Source of the DNA: Dongia mobilis
Lineage (GTDB): Bacteria; Pseudomonadota; Alphaproteobacteria; Dongiales; Dongiaceae
Length of the DNA: 64,000 nucleotides
NCBI RefSeq assembly: GCF_004363235.1
Contig: NZ_SNYW01000001.1
Coordinates: 1 to 64,000 of the forward strand
Reading direction: 5' to 3'
Notes under the pieces: model-generated
The model's input: only the letters and a program-made list of their open reading frames with translations
Database searches by the model: none
What the model was told of the DNA's origin: nothing
Shown: in pieces, positions 1-8,331 of the stretch
How positions within the stretch are numbered: position 1 is the first letter of the stretch
Layout: each line of letters begins with the position of its first letter
Made by a program: the position numbers and the translations under genes

Positions 1-896
1 GGCTGCTGTGCGGGTTGCGGGGCGGCGGTTGGCGCCGGCGCGGCTGTGGCGCTTGGCGCGGAAGCGGCTGGCATCAGCACGACATTGGCGGTGAGGGAGG
101 AGGAATCCCAGGGGGTCTGGGCGTTGTTGGTTTCGGCGAGCACGCGGATGCGGACCGAGCGGTGCACCTCCTCGATCGAGGCGCCGGGGCGGCGCATCTC
201 GGCGGCGAGCGCCAGGGTATAGGGCGAGTTGTCGCCATTGCCGTCGACCGAGACATCGCCGGGTGCGGTCGAATAGCCGACGAAGGAGCCGCGCGGCGCG
301 TCGACGCGGGCAAGGCCGCGCGAACCCGAGCGGAAGCTGCGCGTCATCGGGTTGTTGCGGCAGGCGTCGAGGAAGACGAGGTCGATGTTGTTGGGGGCGT
401 GCTCCATCTGCGCCAGGATGCTCTGTGCCGAGACGGCCTCGATCTCGACATCGCCCTCCTTCTCGATCTGGGCGCCGACCGGCAGCAGATAGTTGACGCC
501 GTCGACCTGCACGCCATGGCCGGCGTAATAGAACAGGCCGATGGCGTCGCTGCCGGCGGCCATCAGATCGGCACCGAAATCGCGCACCGCCTTCTTCATC
601 TCCTTCTGGTCGGCATCGGTCACCAGGCGCACCTTGAAGCCGAGCGCACGCAGGGTGTCGGCCATCAGCTCGGCATCGTTGACCGGGTTCTTCAGCCGGC
701 CGATGCTGCTGTCATAGGCGCCATTGCCCATCACCAGCGCCACCCGCGCACCCTGTGCCTCCCCCTGTGCTGCTGCCGCCGACAGCCCGCCTTGAACCAA
801 CTGAGCGAGACAGGCGACCAAGGTGACAAGGAACCAGGCGGCAATGCTTCCCGGGATGTGGCGGCCATCAAAACCGAGGCCGTGTCGAGGCAACAT
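1..896 (-). CDS. caspase-family (peptidase C14) protein, 3' end cut by window edge
   Basis: This is a prokaryotic caspase-like cysteine protease. The ATG at 896 follows a GAGGG ribosome site. Residues 20-45 form a hydrophobic export or anchor segment. The caspase fold begins near residue 51 (RVALVMGNGAY) and has the catalytic histidine at about 127 (FYYAGHGVQ) and the catalytic cysteine at about 179 (VFLDACRNNP). After the fold the chain becomes Ala/Pro-rich and leaves the window, so the C-terminal region is unknown. Proteins of this family often carry SEL1, SH3 or formylglycine domains after the protease, but none can be seen here. The substrate is unknown. The reading frame is clear on the minus strand; the opposite-strand frame is a shadow. 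Confidence 0.85.
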   Translation of the reverse strand, partial: MLPRHGLGFDGRHIPGSIAAWFLVTLVACLAQLVQGGLSAAAAQGEAQGARVALVMGNGAYDSSIGRLKNPVNDAELMADTLRALGFKVRLVTDADQKEMKKAVRDFGADLMAAGSDAIGLFYYAGHGVQVDGVNYLLPVGAQIEKEGDVEIEAVSAQSILAQMEHAPNNIDLVFLDACRNNPMTRSFRSGSRGLARVDAPRGSFVGYSTAPGDVSVDGNGDNSPYTLALAAEMRRPGASIEEVHRSVRIRVLAETNNAQTPWDSSSLTANVVLMPAASAPSATAAPAPTAAPQPAQQ

Positions 897-1083
897 GGCG
901 ATAGACCCTCATTCTGATCGGTGGTGGCAGCCGGCGCCGGTCGCGTGGGAAAAGCCCCTGCCACGCTGCCCTGACTAAGCCGGTGCGGCGCATCGCGAAA
1001 TGACGCCTGTCACAGCTTTGTCCCCGATTGTGGCCCCTCAGCATAACATGGCTGCGGCGCCCGCAGCAGGCGACCGCAACGCA

Positions 1084-1122
1084 AACGCCCCACCTTGGGG
1101 TGGGGCGTTAGTCAGTTTTTAT
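1084..1122 (-). terminator. strong hairpin downstream of the response regulator gene
   Basis: A perfect 11-bp stem (AACGCCCCACC at 1084-1094, GGTGGGGCGTT at 1099-1109) closes a 4-base loop. On the plus strand it is followed by TTTTT at 1116-1120. Read on the minus strand it lies about 110 bases past the regulator stop codon and is followed by a T-rich TTTGCGTT. It probably ends minus-strand transcription from the regulator before the caspase gene. The rest of 897-1221 holds no gene and presumably the promoter of the caspase gene. Confidence 0.65.
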
Positions 1123-1221
1123 ACCCTAAGGCGCTGGATTCACTATGTTTGGGTATGTCCCGGCAGCACCTTCCGGGTGCCGCCGCCACCCCGGGCCTGG
1201 ATTTCGGTCCGGCGCCGGAAT

Positions 1222-1953
1222 TCAGGGGACCAGCTTGTAACCGCCGGAATCGGTCAGCAGGATCTGCGCCCTGGCCGGATCCTTCTCGATCTTCTGGCGC
1301 AGGCGGTAGACATGGGTCTCCAGCGTATGGGTGGTGACCCCGGCATTGTAGCCCCAGACCTCGCCCAGCAGGGTTTCGCGGCTGACCGCTTTCTGCCCGG
1401 CGCGATAGAGGTATTTGAGGATCGCGGTTTCCTTCTCGGTCAGGCGGATCTTCTTGCCGGCCTTTTCGTCCACCAGCATCTTCACATTGGGCTTGAAGAC
1501 ATAGGGGCCGATGGCCAGCAGCGCGTCCTCGCTATGGGCGTGCTGCCGCAGATGCGCGCGCAGCCGCGCCAGCAATTCGCCGAGGCGGAAGGGCTTGGCG
1601 ATGTAGTCGTTGGCGCCCATGTCGAGGCCGTGAATGGTATCGGCTTCGCCACTCGATGCCGTCACCATGATGATCGGCACGCTGACGCCGGCCTTGCGCA
1701 GGCTGGCACAGACCTGGCGGCCATCGTCATCGGGCAGGCCCACGTCCAGGAGGATCGCGTCCGGCCGCTCGGCCAGCGCCATCTTCAGCGCCTCGGCGCC
1801 GCTCCCGGCCTCGACGCAGGTGAACTCGCCTTCCAGGGACAATTGCTCGGCCAGGGTGGAACGCAGGCCTTCGTCGTCATCGACCAGCAGGATGCGGCGC
1901 TGATGGGCCTGGCTCGATGTCCCGCCTTGGCCCATCTTCGGCAATTGGCTCAT
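1222..1953 (-). CDS. OmpR/PhoB-family response regulator transcription factor
   Basis: This is a two-component DNA-binding regulator of 243 residues. The receiver domain covers residues 20-140, with an acidic pocket at D25-D26, the phospho-acceptor D70 (ILLDVGLPDDDG) and the conserved K120 (ANDYIAKPF). The C-terminal winged-helix domain (about 145-243) includes LTEKETAILKYL and the recognition-helix segment HTLETHVYRLRQKIE. The ATG at 1953 was chosen because the receiver begins 20 residues later; the open frame upstream has no family similarity. No histidine kinase is adjacent, so it looks like an orphan regulator. A close relative of this sequence type is widespread in alphaproteobacteria, but its target genes cannot be read from this window. 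It is divergent from ribA. Confidence 0.9.
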   Translation of the reverse strand: MSQLPKMGQGGTSSQAHQRRILLVDDDEGLRSTLAEQLSLEGEFTCVEAGSGAEALKMALAERPDAILLDVGLPDDDGRQVCASLRKAGVSVPIIMVTASSGEADTIHGLDMGANDYIAKPFRLGELLARLRAHLRQHAHSEDALLAIGPYVFKPNVKMLVDEKAGKKIRLTEKETAILKYLYRAGQKAVSRETLLGEVWGYNAGVTTHTLETHVYRLRQKIEKDPARAQILLTDSGGYKLVP

Positions 1954-2244
1954 GGGTACTGGAACTCCCCGGTTGCTGGGGTTCAGATAACACTCGACCT
2001 GGGTGGAAACAAGGGAACCGGCAAGATTATTGCTCAAGATGGCCTCGCAAAGCGGGATACTTCCGTTCTCGGTCCGGCGCCGGGCGATCCGGCATAATCC
2101 GGGGCTGGGCTTGACCGGACCTCGGAAAAATCCCCATATGCCCCGCATGCTTACACGCGGGAAGCCTGCCCGATCCTGCGGCCAGCCTCGGTAACAAGGG
2201 TGTGACTGCACCTGTTTGTGACCTCATGAGCACGAATCCGGACC

Positions 2245-3471
2245 ATGACTGCTGCTGACAAATCTGCGCCCGATCCGACCGTCTGGACTGCGACCTGCCT
2301 CGCCCAGGTGGAGCGCGCGATGGCGGAACTGCGCCGCGGCGGCATCGTGGCACTGCTGGACGGCCAGCAAATGGATGGCCAGCAAATGGATGGGCAGCAA
2401 CCGGCGCATCGGCACGCCGCCCTGGTGATCGCGGCCGAGATGCTGGAACAGCCGGCGCTCGCCACCCTGCTGGCGGCGAACAATGCCGGGCAGGGCGGGA
2501 CCGGGCGCGGCATTCGCCTAGTGGTCACAGCCGAGCGCGCCAATGCGCTGGTCCGGCGCGGCCTTGTGCCCGCACCTGCGGCCGCGACGGCGGCCGATGA
2601 TAGTCATCGCCTGCTGGCCCTCTCCGGTGCCCTGGCGGCCGAAGCCATCCGCCAGATCGCCGACCCGACGGTCGAACCCGTCGCCTGGCTGGCAGCCGGC
2701 ATCGTGCCCGTCGCCGATGTGGCACCGGCGCTCTGCCAGGGGGCGATCGAACTGACCAAGCTGGCGCGGCTGCTGCCGGCGGCCCTTATTGTTCTGGTGC
2801 CGCATTCGGCGCTCGAGCGTTGGGTCGATCCCGCCTTCCGCCTCGAAGCCGCCGATCTGCCGGCCTTCCGCCGCAACGCCGCCGCCAATCTGCGCCGCGT
2901 CGGCTCGGCCCCGGTGCCGCTCGACGGCGCCGAGAGTTGCGAGATCGTCGCGTTCCGTCCCTCGGATGGCGGCAAGGAGCATCTTGCCATCGTCATCGGC
3001 CGGCCGGATACCAGCCAGCCGGTCCTCGTGCGGTTGCATTCGGAATGCTACACCGGCGACCTGCTCGGAAGCCTGCGCTGCGATTGCGGCCCGCAATTGC
3101 GCGGTGCCATCGCCGCCATCGAAAAGGCCGGCAGCGGCGTGCTGCTCTATCTCGCCCAGGAAGGGCGCGGCATCGGCCTGGTCAACAAGCTGCGGGCCTA
3201 TCGCCTGCAGGATGCCGGGGCCGATACGCTGGATGCCAATCTGCAACTGGGCTATGGCGCCGACGAACGCCTGTACGAGCCGGCGGCCGAGATGCTGCGG
3301 CAATTGGGGGTGGGGGCGGTGCGCCTCCTCACCAACAATCCGGAAAAGGTCGCAGGCCTCGCCCAATGCGGGATCGCGGTTATCGAGCGCGTTCCGCACG
3401 TGTTCCAGGCAAACGACCATAACGAGCGCTATCTCAGCACCAAGGCGATCCGCTTCGGCCATATGTTCTGA
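2245..3471 (+). CDS. ribA: GTP cyclohydrolase II with degenerate RibB-like N-terminal domain
   Basis: RibA opens the imidazole ring of GTP in the first committed step of riboflavin synthesis. The C-terminal half (about 200-408) is a typical GTP cyclohydrolase II, with the zinc-site cysteines in ECYTGDLLGSLRCDCG near residues 265-280 and the substrate-binding EGRGIGLVNKLRAYRLQD. The first 200 residues resemble 3,4-dihydroxy-2-butanone-4-phosphate synthase (RGGIVALLD, GRGIRLVVTAERANAL, AIELTKLARLLPAAL), but the catalytic acidic and His motifs are missing. This domain is probably non-catalytic. A 15-bp tandem duplication lies in it at 2362-2400. The gene is monocistronic in this window and divergent from the response regulator. 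I saw no FMN riboswitch motif upstream. Confidence 0.92.
   Translation: MTAADKSAPDPTVWTATCLAQVERAMAELRRGGIVALLDGQQMDGQQMDGQQPAHRHAALVIAAEMLEQPALATLLAANNAGQGGTGRGIRLVVTAERANALVRRGLVPAPAAATAADDSHRLLALSGALAAEAIRQIADPTVEPVAWLAAGIVPVADVAPALCQGAIELTKLARLLPAALIVLVPHSALERWVDPAFRLEAADLPAFRRNAAANLRRVGSAPVPLDGAESCEIVAFRPSDGGKEHLAIVIGRPDTSQPVLVRLHSECYTGDLLGSLRCDCGPQLRGAIAAIEKAGSGVLLYLAQEGRGIGLVNKLRAYRLQDAGADTLDANLQLGYGADERLYEPAAEMLRQLGVGAVRLLTNNPEKVAGLAQCGIAVIERVPHVFQANDHNERYLSTKAIRFGHMF
2362..2400 (+). repeat. 15-bp in-frame tandem repeat inside ribA
   Basis: The unit GGCCAGCAAATGGAT occurs at 2362-2376 and 2377-2391, and a third partial copy follows at 2392-2400. It encodes DGQQMDGQQMDGQQ in the N-terminal domain. 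Because the unit is a multiple of three, copy-number change would keep the frame. Confidence 0.9.
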
Positions 3472-3574
3472 CCCCGAATAGCCCTTCCTGGCACGGCCAT
3501 TGCAGGGCCATGGCCGGGAATGAGTCCCGAATGGCCGCGGCAAAGCCCGGCCGGACATGCGAGATCGAGGTCAA

Positions 3575-4660
3575 ATGGCCGGCACCGCCAACATCATGCT
3601 GCCAGGAGCGCCGAACCAGCCGGTTCCGGGCGGCACACGGCTGGGTGCCATCGAGGGCGGCATGGACCGCCCCGGTGCCATCAATCAGGCGCAATTCCGC
3701 CAGCTTCTCGAGGCACAGCGCATCGCCGGCGAGGCCGCCGCCGCGCAGCCCGGCATGACCCTGGCCGATTACCGCAAGCTGGCCGGTCCCATGCCGGCGA
3801 GCCAGGCGGCACCCCCGACGCCGCCTGCCCCCCTTGTTGCTTCGGACGGCATTCCCAACCTGACCCCGGAACAATTTGCCGTGCTTACCGGCATGGCCCC
3901 GGCGGCGGATGCCGCCAGCCAAAGCCCGGCGGCATCCGCCGCCAGTCAGACACCGGCGGCGCCGACGGTTTCGCCGCAGCTTGCCGCGGCGGGACTCCCG
4001 CCCGATGCGGACAGCGAAGCGGATGGCGCCTTGGCCATCGATCCGGCTGGTGATCCCGGTGCGATCGCGGCCGCTGCCGGACCGATAGAGGCGGATGGAC
4101 GCACGGAAGACGGCGCCGGGGAGGCGACGGATCCGCGCGTCGTCTGGTTCGATACCATGCCCGACCGCGATGATCGCCGCAGGCTGGAGGGTCAGGGCAA
4201 GAAGGTGCGCCTGAGCGAGACGCCGGGCGCCCGCGAATTGTTCCTGGGACCGGATGGCAGCTTCGGCTGGGACGATTTCATTGATCTCATCAATCCGCTG
4301 CAGCACATCCCGGTCGTCGCCCAGATCTATCGCGCGGTGACCGGCGACCAGGCCTATGCCCTGTCGCAATTCGTCGGCGCGCTGCCCTTCGGCCCGATCT
4401 CGGTCGCCAGCGCCGTGATCGACACGACGCTGCGCGCCCAGACCGGGCGCGATGCCGGGACCGATCTTGCCGCCAGCATCCTGGGCGTCGACAACCGCAC
4501 CCCGGAAGAAGCCAACCTGCATCTGGTGGCGCCGCCATCGCGCGATCTTGCAGCAATGCCGGAACCACAAGGCGGCGATCAGCTGCAGCAGGCCGCCCTG
4601 CCGGCGGGCTTTGCCGCCTGGACGCGGGAATCGGCGGGGCTGCCGGGTGGTGCGGGCTGA
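3575..4660 (+). CDS. unrecognised Ala/Pro-rich protein with conserved-looking C-terminal segment
   Basis: The gene encodes 361 residues. I prefer the ATG at 3575, which follows GAGG with short spacing, over an in-frame ATG at 3557. Residues 1-190 are low complexity, rich in Ala, Pro, Ser and Gln, and probably disordered. From about residue 195 the sequence becomes ordered, with an acidic/basic stretch (WFDTMPDRDDRRRLEGQG) and then a hydrophobic block (FIDLINPLQHIPVVAQIYR, then FVGALPFGPISVASAV) that looks like two amphipathic or membrane-associated helices. No signal peptide is seen. I recall similar INPLQHIPVV segments in uncharacterised alphaproteobacterial proteins but know of no function. 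Codon use matches its neighbours, so it is very likely a real gene. Confidence 0.75.
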   Translation: MAGTANIMLPGAPNQPVPGGTRLGAIEGGMDRPGAINQAQFRQLLEAQRIAGEAAAAQPGMTLADYRKLAGPMPASQAAPPTPPAPLVASDGIPNLTPEQFAVLTGMAPAADAASQSPAASAASQTPAAPTVSPQLAAAGLPPDADSEADGALAIDPAGDPGAIAAAAGPIEADGRTEDGAGEATDPRVVWFDTMPDRDDRRRLEGQGKKVRLSETPGARELFLGPDGSFGWDDFIDLINPLQHIPVVAQIYRAVTGDQAYALSQFVGALPFGPISVASAVIDTTLRAQTGRDAGTDLAASILGVDNRTPEEANLHLVAPPSRDLAAMPEPQGGDQLQQAALPAGFAAWTRESAGLPGGAG

Positions 4661-4765
4661 GGCCCTTCCGGTCCGCAGAACCTCACCGACCCGCAAATGC
4701 GATCTTGAACCGGCGCCGGCTGGGGGCCATCTTCGCGCGGTCTCTTCCCGCGGCCATCCAGCCGG

Positions 4766-5653
4766 ATGACCCTGCAGTCAGGCGCCATGATCCACGCATT
4801 CCTTTCACGACCCGGCCGCCGTCGCCTCATCCTTGGCCTGCGCACGCTCTTCGGGCGCCGGCCGATGGGCTTCTTCATTCCCTATCGCTATGCGGCCAAC
4901 GTCGCCGTGCCGGGACCCTATGCGGCGGCTGACGATCTCTGCCGCGCGGCGCTGCCGGCGATGCGCGAGGCCCTGGCCGATCTGGGCCGTCATCGCGACG
5001 CGCTGCTGTCGATCGGCAGCGATGCCGCGCCGCCGGCGCCGCGCTGGCGGCAGGATTGGTTCGCCCCGCTGGACGCCGCCATGCTCCATGGCTTCATCCA
5101 CCGCCACCGGCCGCGCGTCTTGATCGAGGTCGGCTCCGGCCACTCCACCCGCTTTGCCGCCCGCGCCATTGCCGATTGTGGCCTGACGACCCGCCACGTG
5201 GCGATCGACCCGGCACCCCGGGCCGATATCGCCGCCTTGCCAGTGGAGCTCCATCGAAAGCTGCTCGCCGACACCGATCCGGCCCTCACCGACGGGCTCG
5301 GCTCCGGCGACATCCTGTTCATCGATTCCAGCCATATCCTGATGCCGGGCAGCGATGTCGACCAGCTCTTCAACCGCGTGCTGCCGCGCCTGGCGCCGGG
5401 CGTAATCGTCCATGTCCACGACATCTTCCTGCCGGAGGATTACCCGCCGGCCTGGCACTGGCGCGGCTACAACGAGCAATCCGCCCTGCTGCCACTGCTC
5501 ACCGGCGGCGGTTTCCGCCTGCTCTTTGGGAGCCATTTCGCGGCGCGCAATCTCGCCGCCGAGATCGCGGCGACACCCCTTGGCGCACTGCCGCCCGATA
5601 TCTCGGCCGCACCTGCCACCTCGTTCTGGATGCAGCGCGCGGGGCGGGACTAG
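4766..5653 (+). CDS. class I SAM-dependent methyltransferase
   Basis: This is a methyltransferase of 295 residues with unknown substrate. The Rossmann core begins near residue 112 with VLIEVGSGHSTRFAARAI (motif I, SAM binding). It continues through HVAIDPAPRA (motif II) and DILFIDSSHILMPGSDVD, then PRLAPGVIVHVHDIFLPEDY, which is typical of the Methyltransf_24 group. The N-terminal 40 residues are basic. Two starts are possible: ATG 4766 without a clear ribosome site, or ATG 4787 preceded by TCAGG. Its stop codon lies inside a CTAG shared with the convergent gene's stop at 5650. No sugar or lipid pathway genes are adjacent to suggest the substrate. Confidence 0.8.
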   Translation: MTLQSGAMIHAFLSRPGRRRLILGLRTLFGRRPMGFFIPYRYAANVAVPGPYAAADDLCRAALPAMREALADLGRHRDALLSIGSDAAPPAPRWRQDWFAPLDAAMLHGFIHRHRPRVLIEVGSGHSTRFAARAIADCGLTTRHVAIDPAPRADIAALPVELHRKLLADTDPALTDGLGSGDILFIDSSHILMPGSDVDQLFNRVLPRLAPGVIVHVHDIFLPEDYPPAWHWRGYNEQSALLPLLTGGGFRLLFGSHFAARNLAAEIAATPLGALPPDISAAPATSFWMQRAGRD

Positions 5654-6639
5654 CCCTTCGGCTGCACCGAGACCTGGCGGATCCAGTAGCTGCCGCCGAC
5701 ATTGGTGAAGAGAACGCCGTCGAAATCGCCCTGCAGCGTCGTATCGGTGGCGGTGATGGCGACCTTGCCGTCGATCAGCACCGTCATCTTGCCGGCGGCG
5801 TCGCGCGTCAGCGTGATGTCATGCGGCTTGCCGTTCTCGAGATTGAGCACGCCGTTGAGCGAGCCCAGCGCCACCGCCCCCTGGGCCGAGACGCGCTGCA
5901 GCTGCAGGCTGGTCTGGTTGCCGGGCTGATAGCTGACGCGATACTGGTTCTGCGCCGAGGCGCCCTGATAGAGCGTCAAATGCAGGCCGCCATAGCGGTC
6001 CTTCGAGGTGAAGCTGGTGGTGAAAGTGAAGGCAGCCGGCAGCTTGGCCTTGGCATAGATCGAGGCATAGCCGTTCTGGCCGCCCTGGCCCTGATTGCCC
6101 TGCGGATTGAGGATGCCGCCCAGCAGCGTCTCCAGGTTCTCCTGCCGGCGCATCTTGCTGACGAGGCCGAAATTGCTGCCGCCGCGATCGATCGTCCAAC
6201 TGCCGGCACTGACCTTCCAGGCGGGATTGCTGGCAAACTCGCCATCGGCAAAATCGTCGAAGAAGGGCTTGGCCTGGGACGGGGTCACGGCCGCCTCATA
6301 GGCGGCGATCGTCTTCTTGAGGTCGGCCAGGAAATCCGGCGAGGCGGCCTTGTCCTTCTCGCCCTGGGCGATGATCGCCTTCAGGTCGGTCAGCATCTTC
6401 TGCGTGGCCTGGCCCTGCTGCGCGCCGGTCCAGGGCTGGTATTGCTGGGTGCCCGACTGGGCCGCAGCCGGCGGCACGACAAGTACCCCGGAAGCCGCCA
6501 GCCCGGCCAGCGCCGCGCCCGCCAGCAGCGCCGCCCGCCAGCCAACCCCCACGCCAAACCGCCGGCTGCCCTGCCGCCGGCTGGGACCACTTTCCCGCAC
6601 CTCGCCTTCCCGTGCGCCGATCGCCCGTGAAATGTTCAT
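5650..6639 (-). CDS. secreted protein with LamG/DUF1080-like beta-sandwich
   Basis: The gene encodes 329 residues. The start at 6639 follows GGGAGG with ideal spacing. A basic N-terminus of about 35 residues leads into a hydrophobic signal segment (LLAGAALAGLAASGVLVV) ending near PPAAAQ, so the protein is predicted to be exported. Residues 65-120 are helical and charged. From about residue 130 the sequence (FFDDFADGEF, WTIDRGG, YGGLHLTLYQG, QYRVSYQPG, MTVLIDGKVAI, FDGVLFTNVG) has the repeated beta-strand pattern of concanavalin-like DUF1080 domains, which often bind or cut glycans. No catalytic residues can be assigned. It is divergent from the PhoR-like kinase, and the open frame continuing upstream is antisense to that kinase. 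Confidence 0.7.
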   Translation of the reverse strand: MNISRAIGAREGEVRESGPSRRQGSRRFGVGVGWRAALLAGAALAGLAASGVLVVPPAAAQSGTQQYQPWTGAQQGQATQKMLTDLKAIIAQGEKDKAASPDFLADLKKTIAAYEAAVTPSQAKPFFDDFADGEFASNPAWKVSAGSWTIDRGGSNFGLVSKMRRQENLETLLGGILNPQGNQGQGGQNGYASIYAKAKLPAAFTFTTSFTSKDRYGGLHLTLYQGASAQNQYRVSYQPGNQTSLQLQRVSAQGAVALGSLNGVLNLENGKPHDITLTRDAAGKMTVLIDGKVAITATDTTLQGDFDGVLFTNVGGSYWIRQVSVQPKG

Positions 6640-6742
6640 GACAAACCTCCCAATGTTCGCGGTTTTGGTTCTAGGATCGCGGAGCGAGTCGCGCGACCCA
6701 GCGCATTGCATCAATTGTGACACAGTTTCGGGCAGAATCGGA

Positions 6743-8089
6743 TTGGCAGATTTTCCGCAGCGATGGGACCGGGTGGCCCTCGGCCGCGATCTTGCCCTGG
6801 TCGCGGCGGGCACGGCCGGCATGCTGCTTCTGGCGGATAGCTGGGACTGGCCGTTCCTGGCAGTGACCGCAGCGCTGGCGGTCAGCGCTGCCACTTTTGT
6901 CATCCTGCGCCACCTGCCGCCGCGCCAGCCGGCCCCGGCTGCGCTCGCGGATGGTCCGGCCGCCATGGTGGAGACCGATGCCGTCCTGGCGGCAGCGCCG
7001 CGGGCGGTGCTCGATGCCCTTTCCGCGCCGGTCCTGGTGCTGGACGAGGATCGGCGCATCCTCCTCGCCAATCTTGCGGCGCGCGATCTGCTCGGCCCCG
7101 AGATCGAATCGCGCAGCCTGCTCTCCGTCCTGCGCCAGCCGCCGCTCCTGGCGGCGCTCGAGATTCTCGGCAGCGGCGAGCGGTCGGCACCCTTCGACCT
7201 TGCCGAAATCAACGGCCACGCGCTCGCCGCCGAACTGGTGCCGGTCGAGGGGCAGCCATCACTCGGCCCGGGTCGCGCCGCCAGCCTGATCGTGTTCCAC
7301 GACGTCTCCGGCCTCAAGCGGGCGGAAAGCCTGCGCAGCGATTTCGTCGCCAATGTCAGCCACGAACTGAAGACGCCGCTCGCCACCCTGATCGGCTTCC
7401 TGGAAACGCTGAAGGGGCCGGCCCGCAATGACGAGCAGGCCAGGGCGCGCTTCATCGACATCATGCTGGCGGAAGCCCAGCGCATGAGCCGCATCGTCGC
7501 CGATTTGCTCTCGCTCTCACGCATCGAGCTCAACGAGTTTCAGCCGCCGGAGGGGCGCGCCAATCTGAAGCGCATCGCCGGCTCGGTCATCGACGGCCTC
7601 GGCCTCAAGGCGAAGGAGCGGGGCATCGTCCTGCGCCTGTCGGCGCCGGACAGCGTGCCGGACATCCCGGGCGATGCCGACGAACTGACCCAGGTGCTGC
7701 AGAACCTCGTCGACAACGCACTCAAATACAGCCGCGACCAGGCCCTGGTGACGGTCGAGCTGTCGCTCATCACCGAGCCCGCGCTGCTGCGCCTCAACCT
7801 GCCGCAGCAGCGCGGCGCGCCCGCCGCCATCGCCCTCTCGGTCCGCGACCAGGGCCCCGGCATCGCGCGCGAACATATCCCGCGCCTGACCGAGCGCTTC
7901 TACCGGGTCGACAATGCCCGCTCGCGCGAGATGGGGGGAACCGGCCTCGGCCTTGCCATCGTCAAGCATATCATCAACCGCCATCGCGGCAGGCTGGAGA
8001 TCCAGTCGGTGCTGGGCCAGGGCAGCGTCTTTACCATCTATCTGCCGATGGACTCGCTGCCCGCCGCACCGGCGCCGGTTGCTTCCTGA
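6743..8089 (+). CDS. phoR: PhoR-like sensor histidine kinase
   Basis: This is a membrane histidine kinase of about 448 residues and the likely phosphate-regulon sensor, judged by the pstS gene and Pho box directly downstream. Two transmembrane segments lie near residues 15-30 and 35-52, with almost no periplasmic loop, as in PhoR. A PAS-like domain follows (APVLVLDEDRRILLANLAA). The H-box is SDFVANVSHELKTPLATL; the ATPase domain has the N-box LQNLVDNALKYS, the G1 box VRDQGPGI and GGTGLGLAIVKHI. The start is uncertain. TTG 6743 leaves 100 bases for the divergent promoter; ATGs at 6632, 6638 and 6653 are in frame but lack ribosome sites. No phoB is adjacent. Confidence 0.82.
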   Translation: MADFPQRWDRVALGRDLALVAAGTAGMLLLADSWDWPFLAVTAALAVSAATFVILRHLPPRQPAPAALADGPAAMVETDAVLAAAPRAVLDALSAPVLVLDEDRRILLANLAARDLLGPEIESRSLLSVLRQPPLLAALEILGSGERSAPFDLAEINGHALAAELVPVEGQPSLGPGRAASLIVFHDVSGLKRAESLRSDFVANVSHELKTPLATLIGFLETLKGPARNDEQARARFIDIMLAEAQRMSRIVADLLSLSRIELNEFQPPEGRANLKRIAGSVIDGLGLKAKERGIVLRLSAPDSVPDIPGDADELTQVLQNLVDNALKYSRDQALVTVELSLITEPALLRLNLPQQRGAPAAIALSVRDQGPGIAREHIPRLTERFYRVDNARSREMGGTGLGLAIVKHIINRHRGRLEIQSVLGQGSVFTIYLPMDSLPAAPAPVAS

Positions 8090-8238
8090 GCGCCGCCCGC
8101 CTGCTGCCGCCTGCCTGCCGCCTGCCGCCACCGGGCCTGACCCGGTTCTGTCATCTTTCGGCAGGAAACATATCGGGCCAAGGGACTGGCCGAAGCGGAG
8201 CCAACTCCCGGCCCCGCCGCCGTCCGGCGTCGCGACCC

Positions 8239-8256
8239 TTGTCATATAATCGTCAT
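8239..8256 (+). promoter_or_regulatory. Pho box upstream of pstS
   Basis: Two 7-base half-sites, TTGTCAT (8239-8245) and TCGTCAT (8250-8256), are separated by the A/T spacer ATAA. This matches the PhoB consensus of CTGTCAT repeats with 11-bp periodicity. It lies 76 bases before the pstS ATG. A lone CTGTCAT also occurs at 8158-8164 with a poor second half. The site predicts PhoB activation of pstS under phosphate limitation. Confidence 0.8.
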
Positions 8257-8331
8257 CAAATCGCAAAGGGCATGTCACGCAAGCGACCTAGAACGGCTTC
8301 GCTTGGATCCACCCAACAAAGGTTTTATGCC

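Noticed and set aside
15-917. 300-residue plus-strand frame at the left edge
   Set aside because: Antisense to the caspase-family gene, whose catalytic motifs are unmistakable.
1954-2244. Possible FMN riboswitch before ribA
   Set aside because: No conserved RFN junction sequences were found in the 291 bases, and ribA is not followed by other rib genes.
6640-7533. Upstream extension of the beta-sandwich gene into the kinase region
   Set aside because: It is antisense to the histidine kinase H-box region, while ATG 6639 has an ideal ribosome site and starts a signal peptide.
8091-8130. CCGCCTGC-type short repeats between phoR and pstS considered as a CRISPR or satellite
   Set aside because: The copies are short, adjacent and imperfect, with no spacers; simple low-complexity GC-rich DNA.
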